Below are positions 45,702 to 57,926 of a stretch of 64,000 nucleotides of DNA, piece by piece (within the stretch, counting starts at the first letter, position 1; the number at the start of each line of letters is the position of its first letter). The stretch spans positions 62,001 through 126,000 of the forward strand of contig VCAZ01000246.1 in assembly GCA_005784505.1 (NCBI GenBank), read 5' to 3'. A program made the translations under genes and the position numbers. Source of the stretch: Bagarius yarrelli. Taxonomy: Eukaryota > Chordata > Actinopteri > Siluriformes > Sisoridae. A model generated the notes under the pieces. That model saw nothing but the letters and a program-made list of their open reading frames with translations, had not been told where the DNA came from and did no database searches.

Positions 45702-46015
45702 TCAAGAAGTTTTATTGTCATTTTAACCGTATATCGCAAATGCAGTACACTGAGAAATGAAACACTTCTCCAGGACCCTATGGTGCTACACAAAACAACA
45801 CACAATTACACAAACAACAAAGAGCCACTTAACAGAACAACACAGTGCTAAAGACTAAAAGTTAATTGTAAACATAAAGTGCATGTGTGCAACCTGCTGC
45901 AAACAGTGCAAGACAGACAGATGAAAATAAACAGTACAAACATTACAACAGACTATACAGTACAAAAAACAGGAAGTTTTGATTTTTACAGAAAGTTGTA
46001 CAGAAAGTTTTGAAT
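45702..46015 (+). mobile_element. TTTATTGTCATTT-class interspersed repeat
   Basis: TTCAAGAAGTTTTATTGTCA, TGCAGTACACTGAGAAATGA and CAGTGCAAGACAGACAGATG are landmarks of a common fish repeat; a fragment of the same class sits next to UBE2F exon 3. Confidence 0.6.
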
Positions 46016-47560
46016 TTTATTTAAGTTTCTGCATAAAACAGGTGAAATTCTGGTGCTGTTGTGGTGCACAACATTTTCATATGACAAAGTCATATAAACA
46101 TGCAGATGATGAACCTGTTAAATCCAGTTTTTTGGATTTTGAACCAATCAGGTTTTGAACATATCACTATGCATTTAGACTCGGTATCTTAAGGTTTGCT
46201 GTCAAAGATGCGACTATGCAGACCGGATGTATCATTTTTCTGGTCCGGACCAAATAAACCTTAATGTCATGCTGAATCTCCTACAGGATCATTAGTACTT
46301 GGTTTATGTTGTGGCAATTTATAAATTGATTTGTGAGTGTTTGTGGTCCACTATACAACCCAGTAGAGGAGTTTTTTCCTGCCTGGTGCTGGAAGGTCAG
46401 TGATCCAAGTAAAGCAGTGATCGGTAACCTGAAAGTCCAATAATAGTTATCCAACCGCTCCGTATTCAGACGTGCTGGCATGACATCGCAATGACATGGT
46501 GTTTGTGTTAGCTTATAAAGCTTATAAAGATAACAGCTGGAAGTAGTGTGCAGATGTAGTGTGGCTTAGATTCGGACAAGGGCTCTTTTCTGTGGTCATT
46601 GGGTGAAGGTGCCGAGGTTCCTAGAGAACCTTTTGATTGGACAAACATTTCTTGGTCCTACGCCGTCCACAAAATATATGAATACATTCAGACCAATTAA
46701 CTTAATGATTGCTATCAGGATGTAAAGAGACTTTAACCAACAGGACAGGACAGGAAACTGTCTTCTGAACAAATCCAGCAAATGTAGATGGTGTTATTTA
46801 ACTGAATAACGTTAGAAGAAATTCAGTAAAAGATTACACAACATAGAAGGATTGAATGACAGATAACAAATATAAAACGTATCCATGTAGAACTGATTCA
46901 GGGACCCACTGTGAGAGCGATCCATCGTCTCAAAGAACAGGTCATATTTCCCGGTTGGATTTGTCTCAGCAAAAATCCACCTCATGAACAATAAACTGCT
47001 ACTAACAAGAAACTTTTACTCACATAAGTCAGGTTCCCATTTTTTTGCGCAGCTCAGCCTCTTTTCAAAATGTCGTCAAGAGTCCTAAAGCCTACAAATC
47101 CTCACTGTCTTTCTGCTGATGAATCATCGTTCCTGGCAGCTCGGAGCTGAGAGATGGAGAAAGGTGAATCTCACTGAGCTTAATGATACAAACAAAGCCT
47201 CCATCCCGTCCACACATTTTCATTCACAGTTTTATTTTTGTAGTTATAAGTATATTATATTTAAATATATTTTTTAAATTTTAAAAATATATATTTGCTG
47301 TATTTGCTTAACAATTTATACAAAATAAAAGTTTTTGCGGTTTAGGCTATGTAACTACAGCGATTTTTATAGCAATTTTTCCGCTGTGTAGCGTTTTTTT
47401 TTTTTTTACAGTCAAAATAGTAATTATTAGTAATTAGATAATTAAATAATAGTTATTAAAATAATGTAATAGTTGCTATATGTAAGAACATCCCTGTATG
47501 ATCATAGGAAGAAGAAAATTATATTTATATTTATTATATTTATTATATATATGTATTTAA
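46016..47560. other. Intergenic DNA, no gene recognised
   Basis: AT-rich, with a TATATTTA-rich stretch at 47240-47560. No element ends or exons supported. Confidence 0.45.
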
Positions 47561-48240
47561 CAGTGGCAGGCGGTGCATACCAGGTCCTTCAGTGGGTTCT
47601 TACCTGACTGATACACCTCCTAATATCACCACTATCACAACACAGTTATACATAATTACACATTTTTTATTAAAGCAAGAAACCTGTTAACACACAACTC
47701 CAAACCTCTACACTACAACCCCACAACTGTACCATATACAACATCTGGAGCAGTTTCAGAATCAATATTTATCTTAATATTAATATAACGTCACAAAAAC
47801 ATTACAGATATCAATAAAATCTATCAGACATTTAAAGGCTGTAAGTCAGTGTTACCTCTCGGCGGCGCTGGTCTGGAAGTGGGGAATAACTCTTTCCTGC
47901 ACTGAGACAAACTAGTTATCTTCAGGGTACCGAACTCTCAGCACATCTACAACTTTTCCGGAAAAATAAAACGAATCAAAACGTATTTTTAGTTTGTCCG
48001 AGATCAAATTAATTTCTCCTCTGTCAGCCAGTGTGGACGTAAAAATTCTAATTCACCTGTACGGACGCCTTTCGCTAGACGAACTGGGCTGCAACAGTTG
48101 TATTCTGATTGACCAATCAGAGACAGAAAAATGCTGACGTTATTGTGGGCCAGCTAGCGGGCTTTGGAAAGTGGACTTGAAATCTGATTGGTTAAAAAAA
48201 CGGTGTTTAATAATATTACCCAATGATCAATCTGCCACTG
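47561..48240. mobile_element. Candidate hAT-like element (680 bp)
   Basis: CAGTGGCAGGCGGTGCATAC at the left and TCAATCTGCCACTG at the right give 9-bp perfect terminal inverted repeats (CAGTGGCAG). The flanks GTATTTAA and CTAATATA do not match well, so no target-site duplication can be claimed. CpG-containing sequence inside contrasts with the AT-rich flanks. Confidence 0.45.
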
Positions 48241-48495
48241 CTAATATAGTGTAAGTTCCACGGGCAGCGCTACTGATTCTGAAGGCAGATTAGATTAACA
48301 TGGCAACACATAGAAACTGAAATCTGATTGGACAAAAAATCTAACATCCACACACACATACTGGAAGCAGTGCAGTGAGAGAAACACTACGAAATGAAGA
48401 GAATAAATTGTTGGAATAAATTAATACCATTTAATGGAACTAATATTAGAGTTTAGGTTGTAAATGGAGGTCAGTGATTCTGAGAGTGTTTAGAC

Positions 48496-48636
48496 ATTTA
48501 CATTATTTGGCAGACGTCCTTATTCAGAGTGACTTTTATCTCATTAATACAACTAAGCAATTGGGGGTGAAGCAGTGGTAGCTTAGTGGAGCTGGGAATC
48601 AAGCCCACAATCTTAACCATGAGCCACCACTTCCTC
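48496..48636 (-). mobile_element. SINE with internal deletion
   Basis: ACATTATTTGGCAGACGTCC, TCAGAGTGACTTTTATCTC, ACTAAGCAATTGGGGGTGAA then directly GGTAGCTTAGTGGAGCTGGG and GAGCCACCACTTCCTC. The middle GGGCCCC part is deleted. Confidence 0.85.
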
Positions 48637-50820
48637 TAGCAGGGGAGGACATACCGACCCGCAATGAACAACTCTGGTATTTAAACCTTTTTAAGGACAG
48701 TTTATTAAGCGTACAAAAAATTATTAATTGTAAAAAAAAATGAGTAAATCTATAAAAGGTCTTTGTGTCATTAACATAGTGAATTAATGTTTTTTTTAAT
48801 GTTAAACCATGATATAAACAAAATGTTAAAGGTTTAATGAAATTAAAAAAGAACTAAACTTCACCTTAGCCATGGAATCACTCATAGTTTTCGAGTAGGA
48901 ATCTCCTAGTCGTTTGGGCCGTACCATTTCATCATCATAAACATAAATCGTATTATCGTATCGCCGTGACCATTTCTGTGAACTGCATGAGGACAATAAC
49001 TGAATAAAATAAGGAGGAAATAGCTGAAGACCTTTGATGGATTTCAGCTCTTGGCAAGTTTTAATGAAGCTCAGTTGCGGCCGCAAGTTATTGATGGGGT
49101 GGTGATGGTGGTGGGGGTGTCATATGAAAATGAGTTTTTATTGACCGGGAGTTAATAAAGGAGGTCAAGCGCATAAACACGCCCACCCCCTTAGGGGTTT
49201 ATAATAATACGCCTGTTCTGATGTGTTATACATTTCTGTCGCATCTTATCCAGGGTTCTCTCTCTACTGTCTACCTGAATAAATGCAGGTGCTTGAAGAG
49301 CACTTCCTCTAGACCTACGCCATTTAGTGTCTTCGAGTGTCCTAGTTAAAAATGCTTGATATTTCGGCAGATTTTAACTACTTGATTTCTACTAGGAACT
49401 CCCATTCCCATGTCTTATGTCCGTAAAAACATGTTATGACTTTCTGTGAAAGTCGTACTCATATTTAATGCCAGATAATCCGGGGATTTGGTTAAATGCC
49501 TGTTGTGATGACATCCAAAGGCCCAAATTGAGATTCCAGATTTGATCATCACATTGTTTTATGCCTGAATGCCTTTTTAATAAATTGCAAATTCTTCAGA
49601 ATATCATGACGTTTGCTGGGTTTTGCATTTATTTCTGTGTATTATGACACTTTGCTAACTAACACCTAATACATTTTATGTTTGCTACCACATGCTAGGT
49701 TTCCTAGCAATCCAAACCTGCACTGGACTGGGACAAAATTGGGTATCAAGTACTCATCCCAAATACTCAAATATTCATCTTAGTCCAAAAAAATTATTCG
49801 GTCATTAAATCAAAAAAGTCCAAAGAAATAAGTGTGCAAATGTAAAAATTTAGGTAAATTCCACTACCATAAACAGTTTGTTCCTATAAACCGTAGAAGT
49901 TCCATGTAGGACCCCTTAACTATTCAAAGAACCCTTGAGGAACATTTTTGTACCGTAGGAGTGTAGGTGGATTTGTAATAAACTTGAGTTTAAAAAAACA
50001 GAGAAAAGCTTAAAAAACTTCTCCAAAATCCCTCTGTGTAAGTTCAAGGACTGTAGAGAAACACAGACACTAACTTCAGATCCTTTCTGAGATATAGTGT
50101 GTGTGTGTGTGTGTGCGCGAGTGTGTGTTGTGTTTATGTCTCAGAGCGAGTGACTAACACTTTTTATGAAGGTCCAACAGTGGGAGAATATTTGATCTTT
50201 CTCTCCTAGAATTCTCCCTGCAGCTCGCTTTGATTCCGGTTACCGTTTCTCAGAGAGTGAGATGGTCAAGGTGACTTATGAAAGGCCGAGTACTTCTATT
50301 TTCAGCCCCGGAGCCTTACACTTGTGAACTTTTAGAAGAGATACTGTGTTACTTGTTAAAGGAAAAAAAATTCTAAGAAATTGCAAAGAAGAAAAAAATT
50401 TAATTCCACTGGGTTTCGTTCAAATGAAATCGCTATGGCTGCTAACTGTGCTACGTTGCGTTAACGTTTTAGAGCGTTGCGTTTTTTTTGTATTTGAACA
50501 ATTTGAGGCTTGACATGTCTGGTTTTGTGATGCGGTCTGTGTGATTTCTTATTTATCCTTACAAAACGAGACAAATGATTATGTGAACAATACAATTGCA
50601 TAACAATAAAATAATAAATACAGTTTCTGGAAAAAGAGAACATGTGCTGTTCATGTGAAAATAAATAAATTGTGTAAACAATAAATAATGTTTAACAAAG
50701 TACAAATGTATAATAAATATTAAATAATCAGTAAGAAAGAAAGAAATTGTGTCAAAAATAAAAATGAGGATTGAATGAATTAAGAACAACTGTCATGTAA
50801 AGAAGTTCTTTTAAGTACAA
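48637..50820. other. Intergenic DNA, no gene recognised
   Basis: A GGTGGTGATGGTGGTGGGGG stretch at 49098 and a (GT)n at 50098-50115. The rest is ordinary AT-rich sequence. Confidence 0.45.
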
Positions 50821-51500
50821 AAAGCTTATAAACTAATTTTTGATTTAAAAAATATAAAAATAATGTAAAAATGAATGAAAAAATCAAATAAAAAACAAAA
50901 TAAATAAAACCTACGTAAAATAATGATGACGGGTGAAAATAAGTAAATAATTTCTAAAAGAATCAGGTCTAAATATGAATGAATCAAATGTGCAAATGAA
51001 TCGTGTGTAAAAGAATCATTAAAAAAAATTAAATTATACAGTATAAACACGAATGAATCATGTGTAAAGATGAGCGTTTAAATATAAAATTATCACATAA
51101 ACCCAAACGAATCACATTTAAAACAATTACACTTAAAAATATTTTAATCATGTGTAAAAAAATCATTTCTAAAAAAATTGAATCATACAGGGTATTAACA
51201 TGAATGAATCAAAAAGAATCACTCTAAATATAAAAGAATCACGTCAACCTAAAATAATCATGTGTAAAAGATTCAGATTTAAATATATAAGAATCACGTA
51301 AACCTAAACGAACCACATGCAAAACAATTACTGCTGAAAATACTTGAATCATGTGTAAAGGGATTATTTCTAAAAAAAAATTAATCAATCATGCAGAGTA
51401 TAAACGTGAATAAATCACAAAGAATCAATCTAAATATAAAAGAATCATATCAACCTAAAGGAATCATGTGTTAAAAAATATAACAACTTAAAAATCGCAT
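50821..51500. repeat. Degenerate GAATCATGTGTAAAA repeat with longer period
   Basis: Short phrases AAAAGAATCATGTG, AATCACGTAAACCTAAACG and ATACAGTATAAACATGAATG recur. The marker AAAAATTRAAT..ATACAG..TATAAAC occurs near 51021, 51171 and 51371, suggesting a unit of about 150-200 bases in at least three copies. Very A-rich. Confidence 0.7.
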
Positions 51501-52370
51501 CACGTCAATCACAATCACGTGTACTAGATGTAAAAAAATGTGAAATCTGAAATGTGTACATTTTCCTTCAGTGTGACTTGTAGGTGTGTGTGAGTTGTTT
51601 AAGGGTAAGAACTCAAAACAAGCAACAGCAGACAAAACAGATCTCACTGAAGAACAGAAACATAAACAAAGGAGACGTTTAGTAAAATTTAAAATATGTG
51701 TTTTTATCATTTTAGAAGGATATAAGAAAAGACTCCGGGGGGGGGGGGATAAAACAAATAACATTGTATAAAAAAGAGAGAGGATAAGAGAGAGGATAAA
51801 GAGAGAGGAAGAGAGAGAGAGGACATTAAGGGATAAATTGGAAGAGTGGGTGTTTTGTCATTTGGGGTGAAGACGAATTGGTGTGATGTGCTCGCGATAT
51901 TAAAGCCGAATATCCAAAGCCACAAAAAATCGTAACATCGTTGTTCATCTTTTTTGTTCCTTCGGCTTTATCTCTCGATGGGACACAAGCCGAAATTTTT
52001 TCATCATTTTTTAATAAGTAGAATTCGACTTTACCTGCAGTTAAAAGCTGCATGGTCGTTTTTTATAAAAAAAAATCTGCGCATTCTTTTCTTTTACTTG
52101 TTTTTTTTTTTTTTTTTTTTAAATCAGCATGTTTGGAACCAAATAAACACCAGAAAAACTATCCAGCCTGGACTGCAACCAGAATAAGTGATAAAAATAA
52201 AACAACGCCATCTGACCAATCAGATTTGAGAATTCTGACAAGTTTTGCTGTTTCTTCGTAACAGGACAAGCTGAGTTTATTCAAATTAAGAGAAATAAAT
52301 GGTGGGAATGTGGACTAAGTTGTAGGTCACAGAAGTTAATACTTTATTATTAAACATTATATACACTATT
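51501..52370. other. Intergenic DNA, no gene recognised
   Basis: A GAGAGAGGAAGAGAG stretch at 51770-51822, a G run at 51738-51747 and a T run at 52099-52120. The small frames overlap each other and have no support. Confidence 0.45.
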
Positions 52371-52371
52371 A

Positions 52372-52535
52372 AACCCTTATTCAGAGAGACTTATTATCTT
52401 TCTCTTAATTTTTTGCCTGAGCGTGTTAATGTTAAAGACCCAGAGGTGGCAGGTTTATGATGCTGGAAATTGAACCCACAATCCTTCAATCAGCAGCCCA
52501 AAACCTTGGTCACTGACCTACCACTACCCTTGGTC
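52372..52535 (-). mobile_element. Diverged SINE
   Basis: ACCCTTATTCAGAGAGACTT, GCTGGAAATTGAACCCACAA and CACTGACCTACCACTACC keep the order of the reversed SINE. Confidence 0.65.
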
Positions 52536-52689
52536 GATAGAATTGATTGGTCCAAAAAACACCAGGTCTTGTGTGGTGGTAGCTATCCAAAGCGTTCCAA
52601 GGAGGGAAAAGTGGTGAAACAGATACATCGTTGAGGATTCCCCCTAATGTGGGGAGCAAGGGCTAGCTAGTAAAGTTTGAACCCCTTAT

Positions 52690-53110
52690 AAGTAACTTTT
52701 ATTATTTTATTTAATTCCAGAAAGAATGAAAGATTGTTCTTTATAAGTGTAAGTTTGTCCCTAGTAAGCAAATCGGTGGCAACTGTGGCAAACAAAAATT
52801 CCCTGAGATAAAGTAAGGAAGAAACCTGAGTGACACCAAATGTCTGTTTATTACAGCTAAAGTATGTTGAGGTGTGCAGTGATGGTGATCAAATATAATG
52901 TAATCTGTAGCTTTGGGTCAGTGGAGCAAAGTGAGACACAGTCCATCCTTGAAGCTCCTGTGTGGCACATAATTTCATGGATCCCAGACCATAGATGAGA
53001 AACATCCCCAGCAGAGTGGCCTCCAATCGAAGAGAACACCATCCAGAGGCATGATCAACAAATTTAAGGAAAGGGGCAGGACCACTGGTCACCGGTACCT
53101 CAGGGGCATG
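52690..53110. mobile_element. TTTTATTTG-class repeat, diverged copy
   Basis: GTCCCTAGTAAGCAAATCGG, CAAAAATTCCCTGAGATAAA and GGAAGAAACCTGAGTGACAC match the element at 32864. CATCCAGAGGCATGATCAAC belongs to its later part. Confidence 0.6.
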
Positions 53111-53204
53111 TTTAACTCGACCCTGAGAGAGAGAGACAGAAAGAGAGTGAGAGATATGGATTATTAAATGTCCCTATTGTGGATGACTAGCTATATGGCA
53201 GCAT

Positions 53205-53300
53205 AACGAACGCCTTGGTTCCCCTCAAAGGTTCTTCCTCTCTTTATCTCAGGGAGTTTTTTCTTGCCGCAGTCGCCATCAGCTTGTTAATTCCACAGAA
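53205..53300. mobile_element. Inverted fragment of the TTTTATTTG-class repeat
   Basis: GGTTCCCCTCAAAGGTTC, TTTATCTCAGGGAGTTTTTT and CAGTCGCCATCAGCTTG are the reverse complement of the body of the neighbouring copy, so the two lie head to head. Confidence 0.6.
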
Positions 53301-53511
53301 CACTTTTAGAGATCTTGCAGAGCCCATGTGTTCCGGGATCGGAGTGGAATTTGCGGCATATCAGGTGGGTGGTTCAAATGTCATATCTGATCAATGTGTA
53401 TCAGCAAAACTGTGTGAACCGTTAAAATCCTGTATCCCGCTATTTGTTTGATCGTTTTCCTGTAACAAAATAGTTTTTGACAACGCTGATGATTTTCCCG
53501 CCTTTTTTATA

Positions 53512-53775
53512 CATTTACAGCATTTGGCAGATGTCCAGAATGACTTACATTTAACTCAGTTATTCAGATAAGGATAGGTTCCCTATCGAGTCTGGTTCCT
53601 CTCAAGGTTTCTTCCTACTTTATCTCAGGAATTTTTTTCTTGCCACAGTTGCCACCGACTTGCTTACTAGGGACTATCCAAAGCATTCCAAGGGCCTTGC
53701 TCTGGGGCCCACGATTGGTAGCTTGGTTGAGCTGGCAATCGAACCCACACCTTAACCAGGCGCCACCACTTTTAC
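53512..53775 (-). mobile_element. SINE with an inserted repeat fragment
   Basis: Outer parts are SINE (ACAGCATTTGGCAGATGTCC; CCTTGCTCTGGGGCCCACGA; GAACCCACACCTTAACCAGG). Between about 53570 and 53690 lies TCTGGTTCCTCTCAAGGTTT...TTGCCACAGTTGCCACCGAC, a piece of the TTTTATTTG-class repeat. Confidence 0.75.
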
Positions 53776-54515
53776 AGAGGAACCTTGCTTACAGGCAAGA
53801 TGCTAATAGGACTGTTTCGAACCTTGTATTTCTTCCTCCGTGTGCTGAACCTGAGGGATTTCTGGGCCTTATTCTTATCGATTTCTGATAATACATTCCC
53901 TCGACGTGACATAATTCTAAGCATTTGTCACAATAATTCTGTCTGTTTGAGAGCCGGTTGTGTGTGTGGGCCTCACTGATGGCTATTGAACGACAAGACA
54001 GTAATCATAAAAACGAGCTCCTTAAGCACTAGAGGACTAAACCCATGCAGAATGGAGGAAATACGACTGTCCCCCACATATTCTAGAGATTTACACTTCG
54101 TCAGGCAGAGCAGTAAATTCTTTAACGATTAGCTGTTGGGCGAAAGCCTGTCGTAACTGAAGCACCGGACATCCAACGCGCGGAGAAGTGATTTAAAATG
54201 GCAGTTAGGGGTGCTAATTAATTTTACTGCTAACCTTTGCATGGGAATGTCTCGAGAGGATGGGGAAATGTCTTGAAATGTCCTTTCATGCTATCAAGAG
54301 TTGTTACAACTGATAGCTCTGGATTGTTGATTCAGTAATGCTTAATTTTAAGGAACATTTGGCTCATGCTGGAGTTTTAGAGATGTGTTTCCTGAGCATG
54401 GATATTTTTTATCTAGCTTGGTGTTGACCTACGCAGCGGAAAGCAGTCATCAAATTTAGAGGTTTAAAAAATGTAGATCTAAGATTAACTGTAGATCTCC
54501 ATTAATGTAGATGTT
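53776..54515. other. Intergenic DNA, no gene recognised
   Basis: No exon or bounded element. CTGATGGCTATTGAACGAC and neighbours are single-copy within this window. Confidence 0.4.
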
Positions 54516-55130
54516 TCTGCCTTGAAATTTCTAAGAAAAGTAAAGAACTTGGGGGTTATATTCGACGCTCATTTAACATTTGACCCCCATGTTCACACAC
54601 CGTTAAAAACATCTTTCTTTCATTTTAGAAACATTGCATGTATTCATCCCATGCTGTCGTTTCCTGTGGATGAAACATTGATTATTATATTTGTTTCTCC
54701 TGCATTGATTACTTCACCGCTCTGCTTGCAGGTGTTTCAAAAACCAACCTCAATAAAGTGCAGTATGTCCAAAAGTCAGCTTCCAAAATCCTGACAGGGA
54801 TCAGAACTAGAGAGCACATCACTCCTTACACTGGCTCCCTGTTAGGATTGGTATTGATTTTGAAATACTTATCATTATGTATAAGAGCTTATATGGTTTG
54901 GCACCTCATTATTTAGTGGAAATTCTGTTTACTCTTTTGAGTATAATCTCTGCTCCTCTGATTCTGCCCTTCTGACTGTTCCCTCAACGTGTCCACATTT
55001 TTTGGGTGACCGAGCATTTTCCTCTGTTGCTCCTAAACTCTGGAACTTCCTGCCCTATAATATTAGACAAGCAGTATATTAAGGTGTTTAAATCCTCTCG
55101 CAAAATTCTCTTTTTATAAATTGCCCAGCT
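54516..55130 (+). pseudogene. L2-type LINE, 3' part of reverse transcriptase ORF
   Basis: 54541-54597 encodes VKNLGVIFDAHLTFDPHV and then RNIACIHPMLSFPVDETL. About 54788-54840 encodes KILTGIRTREHITPYTGS. Further on LYGLAPHYLVEILF-like and WNFLPYNIRQ pieces appear in shifted frames. This is the post-RT region of L2/Maui-type LINEs. Frameshifts and stops show it is dead. Confidence 0.85.
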
Positions 55131-55189
55131 GTGATTTTGTTTTTAATTGTTTCTCTGTACTGTCTTTTGTTCTTTTAGTAATAATAATA

Positions 55190-55424
55190 GGGCAGCAAGA
55201 TGGCTTAGTGGTTAGCACGGTTGCCTCACTGTAAGAAGGTCCCAGGTTCAATTTCCCTGCAGGGGAGTTTGATGTTCTCCCTGTGCTTGTGTGTATTTAC
55301 TCCAGGTTCTCCGGTTTCCTCCTACAGTCAAAGAACATGTATGTTAGATTGATTAGTGATTCTAAATTGTCCATAGAAGTGTGTGTGAGTGTGTGTGTGG
55401 CCCTGTGATGGACTGGTGACCCTT
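55190..55424 (+). mobile_element. SINE/LINE-derived element, truncated
   Basis: GGGCAGCAAGATGGCTTAGT, GTAAGAAGGTCCCAGGTTC, GTTTCCTCCTACAGTC and GGCCCTGTGATGGACTGGTG. The 3' part is missing and a different SINE begins at once. Confidence 0.85.
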
Positions 55425-55548
55425 TTTGGATTCCCAGCACCACCAAGTTACAACTGCTGGGCCCCTGAGCATGGTCTTTAACCCCGGATGGATCACTTGT
55501 ATAAAAAAAATGAGATAATCGTGCCAAATGCTAGAAATATAAATTAAA
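55425..55548 (+). mobile_element. Headless tRNA-derived SINE fused to the previous element
   Basis: It starts in the B-box (GGATTCCCAGCACCACC) and continues CTGCTGGGCCCCTGAGCATG and ATCACTTGTATAAAAAAAAT. The junction at 55424/55425 replaces the tail of one element with the body of another. Confidence 0.75.
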
Positions 55549-56500
55549 ATTCTAACGACAAATGAGCCTACAGTCAATTAAATTAAGTCAATTAAGTTAT
55601 TAACAGATTCACAGTTTAATAACCACTCACTATACAGCAACTGACAACAACTGAGCGACGTTTTTAAAGGTTTAACAAAATAAAAGGACACAATTAACCT
55701 CCTTATACTGTATAGCCTAAAATCCGAGACATAATCATTCAAGACACAATAAAGCTTTGACCAGATGCGTTTGTCAACAAGTTTTTTTAAAAAAACCATT
55801 AAAGCACTTAAATATACATAACATAACAGACAAACCCCCCCTATACATTCCAGGGTAGTTTACTGTTTCTCAGAGATCAAACCTCATTTTTTATTATTTT
55901 TATAGCAGTAGGACAGGAGACATTGACCTGAGCTGGCAGGAGGAGCATTTAGATGCTACATTTAAAAAAAAAATTGTCATTACTTTAGTTTAGTATAATT
56001 TTAAAGATACCATATGGCTGTACCGGTGAGCCTAGCTTTGATTGAAAAATTCTAGTTCAGTATTGACTGTTCAGGTGCCTAGCGACCTATCAGCTTAGGG
56101 TCCCAACGTTTTAGAAAAGGAGGGAAGGGTGAAAGGGGAGCTATTTATCCCTCTGATTTAATATTGCTAAAAAAGAAAAAATAAAGCAAAAAAAAATGAG
56201 AGAAATAAATAAAGAAAGAGAGAGTAAAAACCCTGAGGGTTTCGCAATGCAGGTTACTAAGGTAGCTGTGCTCCTGAATTTTGATTAAAACATAAAAGAG
56301 ATGTATCGTTTCAGATTTTCACCAGTATACGGGTCTACATGTGAATTCTGAGCCACTTGCTAGAAGGGATGTAGTCACTGGCCACTTTATAAAAGAACAC
56401 CCAATAATAATAATAATTATAATAATAATAATAATAATAAATAATAAAAAAAGAAAAATTAAATTGACTTGACTTGAAATTTTGGTATTTTAGAAACTGC
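55549..56500. other. Intergenic DNA, no gene recognised
   Basis: A (TAA)n stretch lies at 56405-56446. Otherwise nothing supported. Confidence 0.45.
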
Positions 56501-56907
56501 TAATCACCCAGGCCCGGTTCTTGCCAACCATGGAAAGGTAGGCAGATAGATACCCCAGGTGGGCAGTTTTTAGGGGTGGGGTTGAGAAGATAGATACTCT
56601 GTAAAATTTAACCGATTAAATGATGAAATAACAAAAATATTGTTGTGCTAATATTCTTGCTTGGGTTTGGTTAGGAAGACATTATGTTAAGTCAATATAA
56701 ACAGAAATATGTATTTAAAATGTTAGGATTTTTTAGTTCAGAATGAAAAACTGACTGGACTAATAAACACTAATTCAGGCAAAATTATAATCTTTATAAA
56801 GTTTAAAGTGAAATTTGGGCCAAAAATCAATTAAATATTTAAGCAACATTTTGAAGAGAGAAATTGAGTAACCATTAAAAAAATGGTGGTGGATAGATAG
56901 ATAGATA

Positions 56908-57059
56908 AGAAGTGGTGGCTAAGGTATTGGACTGATAGACCGGGGTTCTATTCCCAGCACTACCAAGCCACCACTGTTGCGCCCCTAAGCAAAGCCTTTA
57001 AGCCCCAATTGCTTAGTTGTATAAAAGAGGATAAGCGTCTGCCAAATGCTGTAAATGTA
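56908..57059 (+). mobile_element. SINE nested inside the hAT element
   Basis: AGAAGTGGTGGCTAAGG, CGGGGTTCTATTCCCAGC, TTGCGCCCCTAAGCAAAGCC and ATAAGCGTCTGCCAAATGCT. GATA repeats lie on both sides (GGATAGATAGATAGATAAG before, the long array after), so it either landed in a GATA tract or seeded one at its tail. Confidence 0.9.
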
Positions 57060-57064
57060 GATGT

Positions 57065-57139
<75 letters not shown>

Positions 57140-57163
57140 TAGATAGATAGATAGATAAATTAT

Positions 57164-57232
<69 letters not shown>

Positions 57233-57291
57233 GATAGATAGATAGATAGATAGATAAATATATGGATAGATAGATAGATAGATAGATAATG

Positions 57292-57338
<47 letters not shown>

Positions 57339-57359
57339 TATTGATACTATAGGATAGAT

Positions 57360-57395
<36 letters not shown>

Positions 57396-57430
57396 ATATA
57401 TGGATAGATAGATAGATAGATAAATATATG

Positions 57431-57463
<33 letters not shown>

Positions 57464-57518
57464 ATATATGGATAGATAGATAGATGATAGAAGTAGTAGA
57501 TAGATAGATAAATATATG

Positions 57519-57551
<33 letters not shown>

Positions 57552-57636
57552 ATATATGGATAGATAGATAGATAGATAGATAGATGGATAGATAGATGAT
57601 GATAGATAGGATAGATCATAGATAGATATAGTCCCT
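57060..57636. repeat. (GATA)n array, about 580 bp
   Basis: GATA units interrupted by AATATATGG (at least five times) and a few single-base changes. The recurring GATAAATATATGGATAG shows that a longer unit was duplicated. Minus-strand frames (IYLSIYLS) are artefacts. Confidence 0.97.
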
Positions 57637-57926
57637 GTAGTCCCTGTTTCTGGAGACACTAACAGGCTTTTTTAAAGGCACTAAAACCCCTTACAGCCAA
57701 TCAAAAACGGGAAACTGTTTGGTTTTGCATTGTGGTTGGTCGGAGATTTCTACACCCCTTCCTTAAATTTTTTAACACGTTGCCCGCCTCCGACTGCTTT
57801 TATCGACTAACTTATCGTACAAAAGAAAATAAACACAGATTTGTGTACCGGTGACTTTACCAAATTTTGATCGGGTTGGAAAGACAAACGTTTGGGCCCA
57901 AGCCCAGAGCCGGCCCTGTAATCACC

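Larger units (their letters stand above)
56509..57918. mobile_element. hAT transposon (1410 bp) carrying a SINE and a GATA array
   Basis: Ends CAGGCCCGGTTCTTGCC and, on the other strand, CAGGGCCGGCTCTGGGC are terminal inverted repeats (13 of 17 match). Flanks TAATCACC at 56501-56508 and 57919-57926 are a perfect 8-bp target-site duplication, as hAT elements make. No transposase frame is visible, so it is non-autonomous. Later events added a SINE and roughly 580 bp of GATA. Confidence 0.92.

Noticed and set aside
56985..57659. 224-codon Ile/Tyr/Leu/Ser-rich minus frame
   Set aside because: A translation of the GATA array and part of a SINE.
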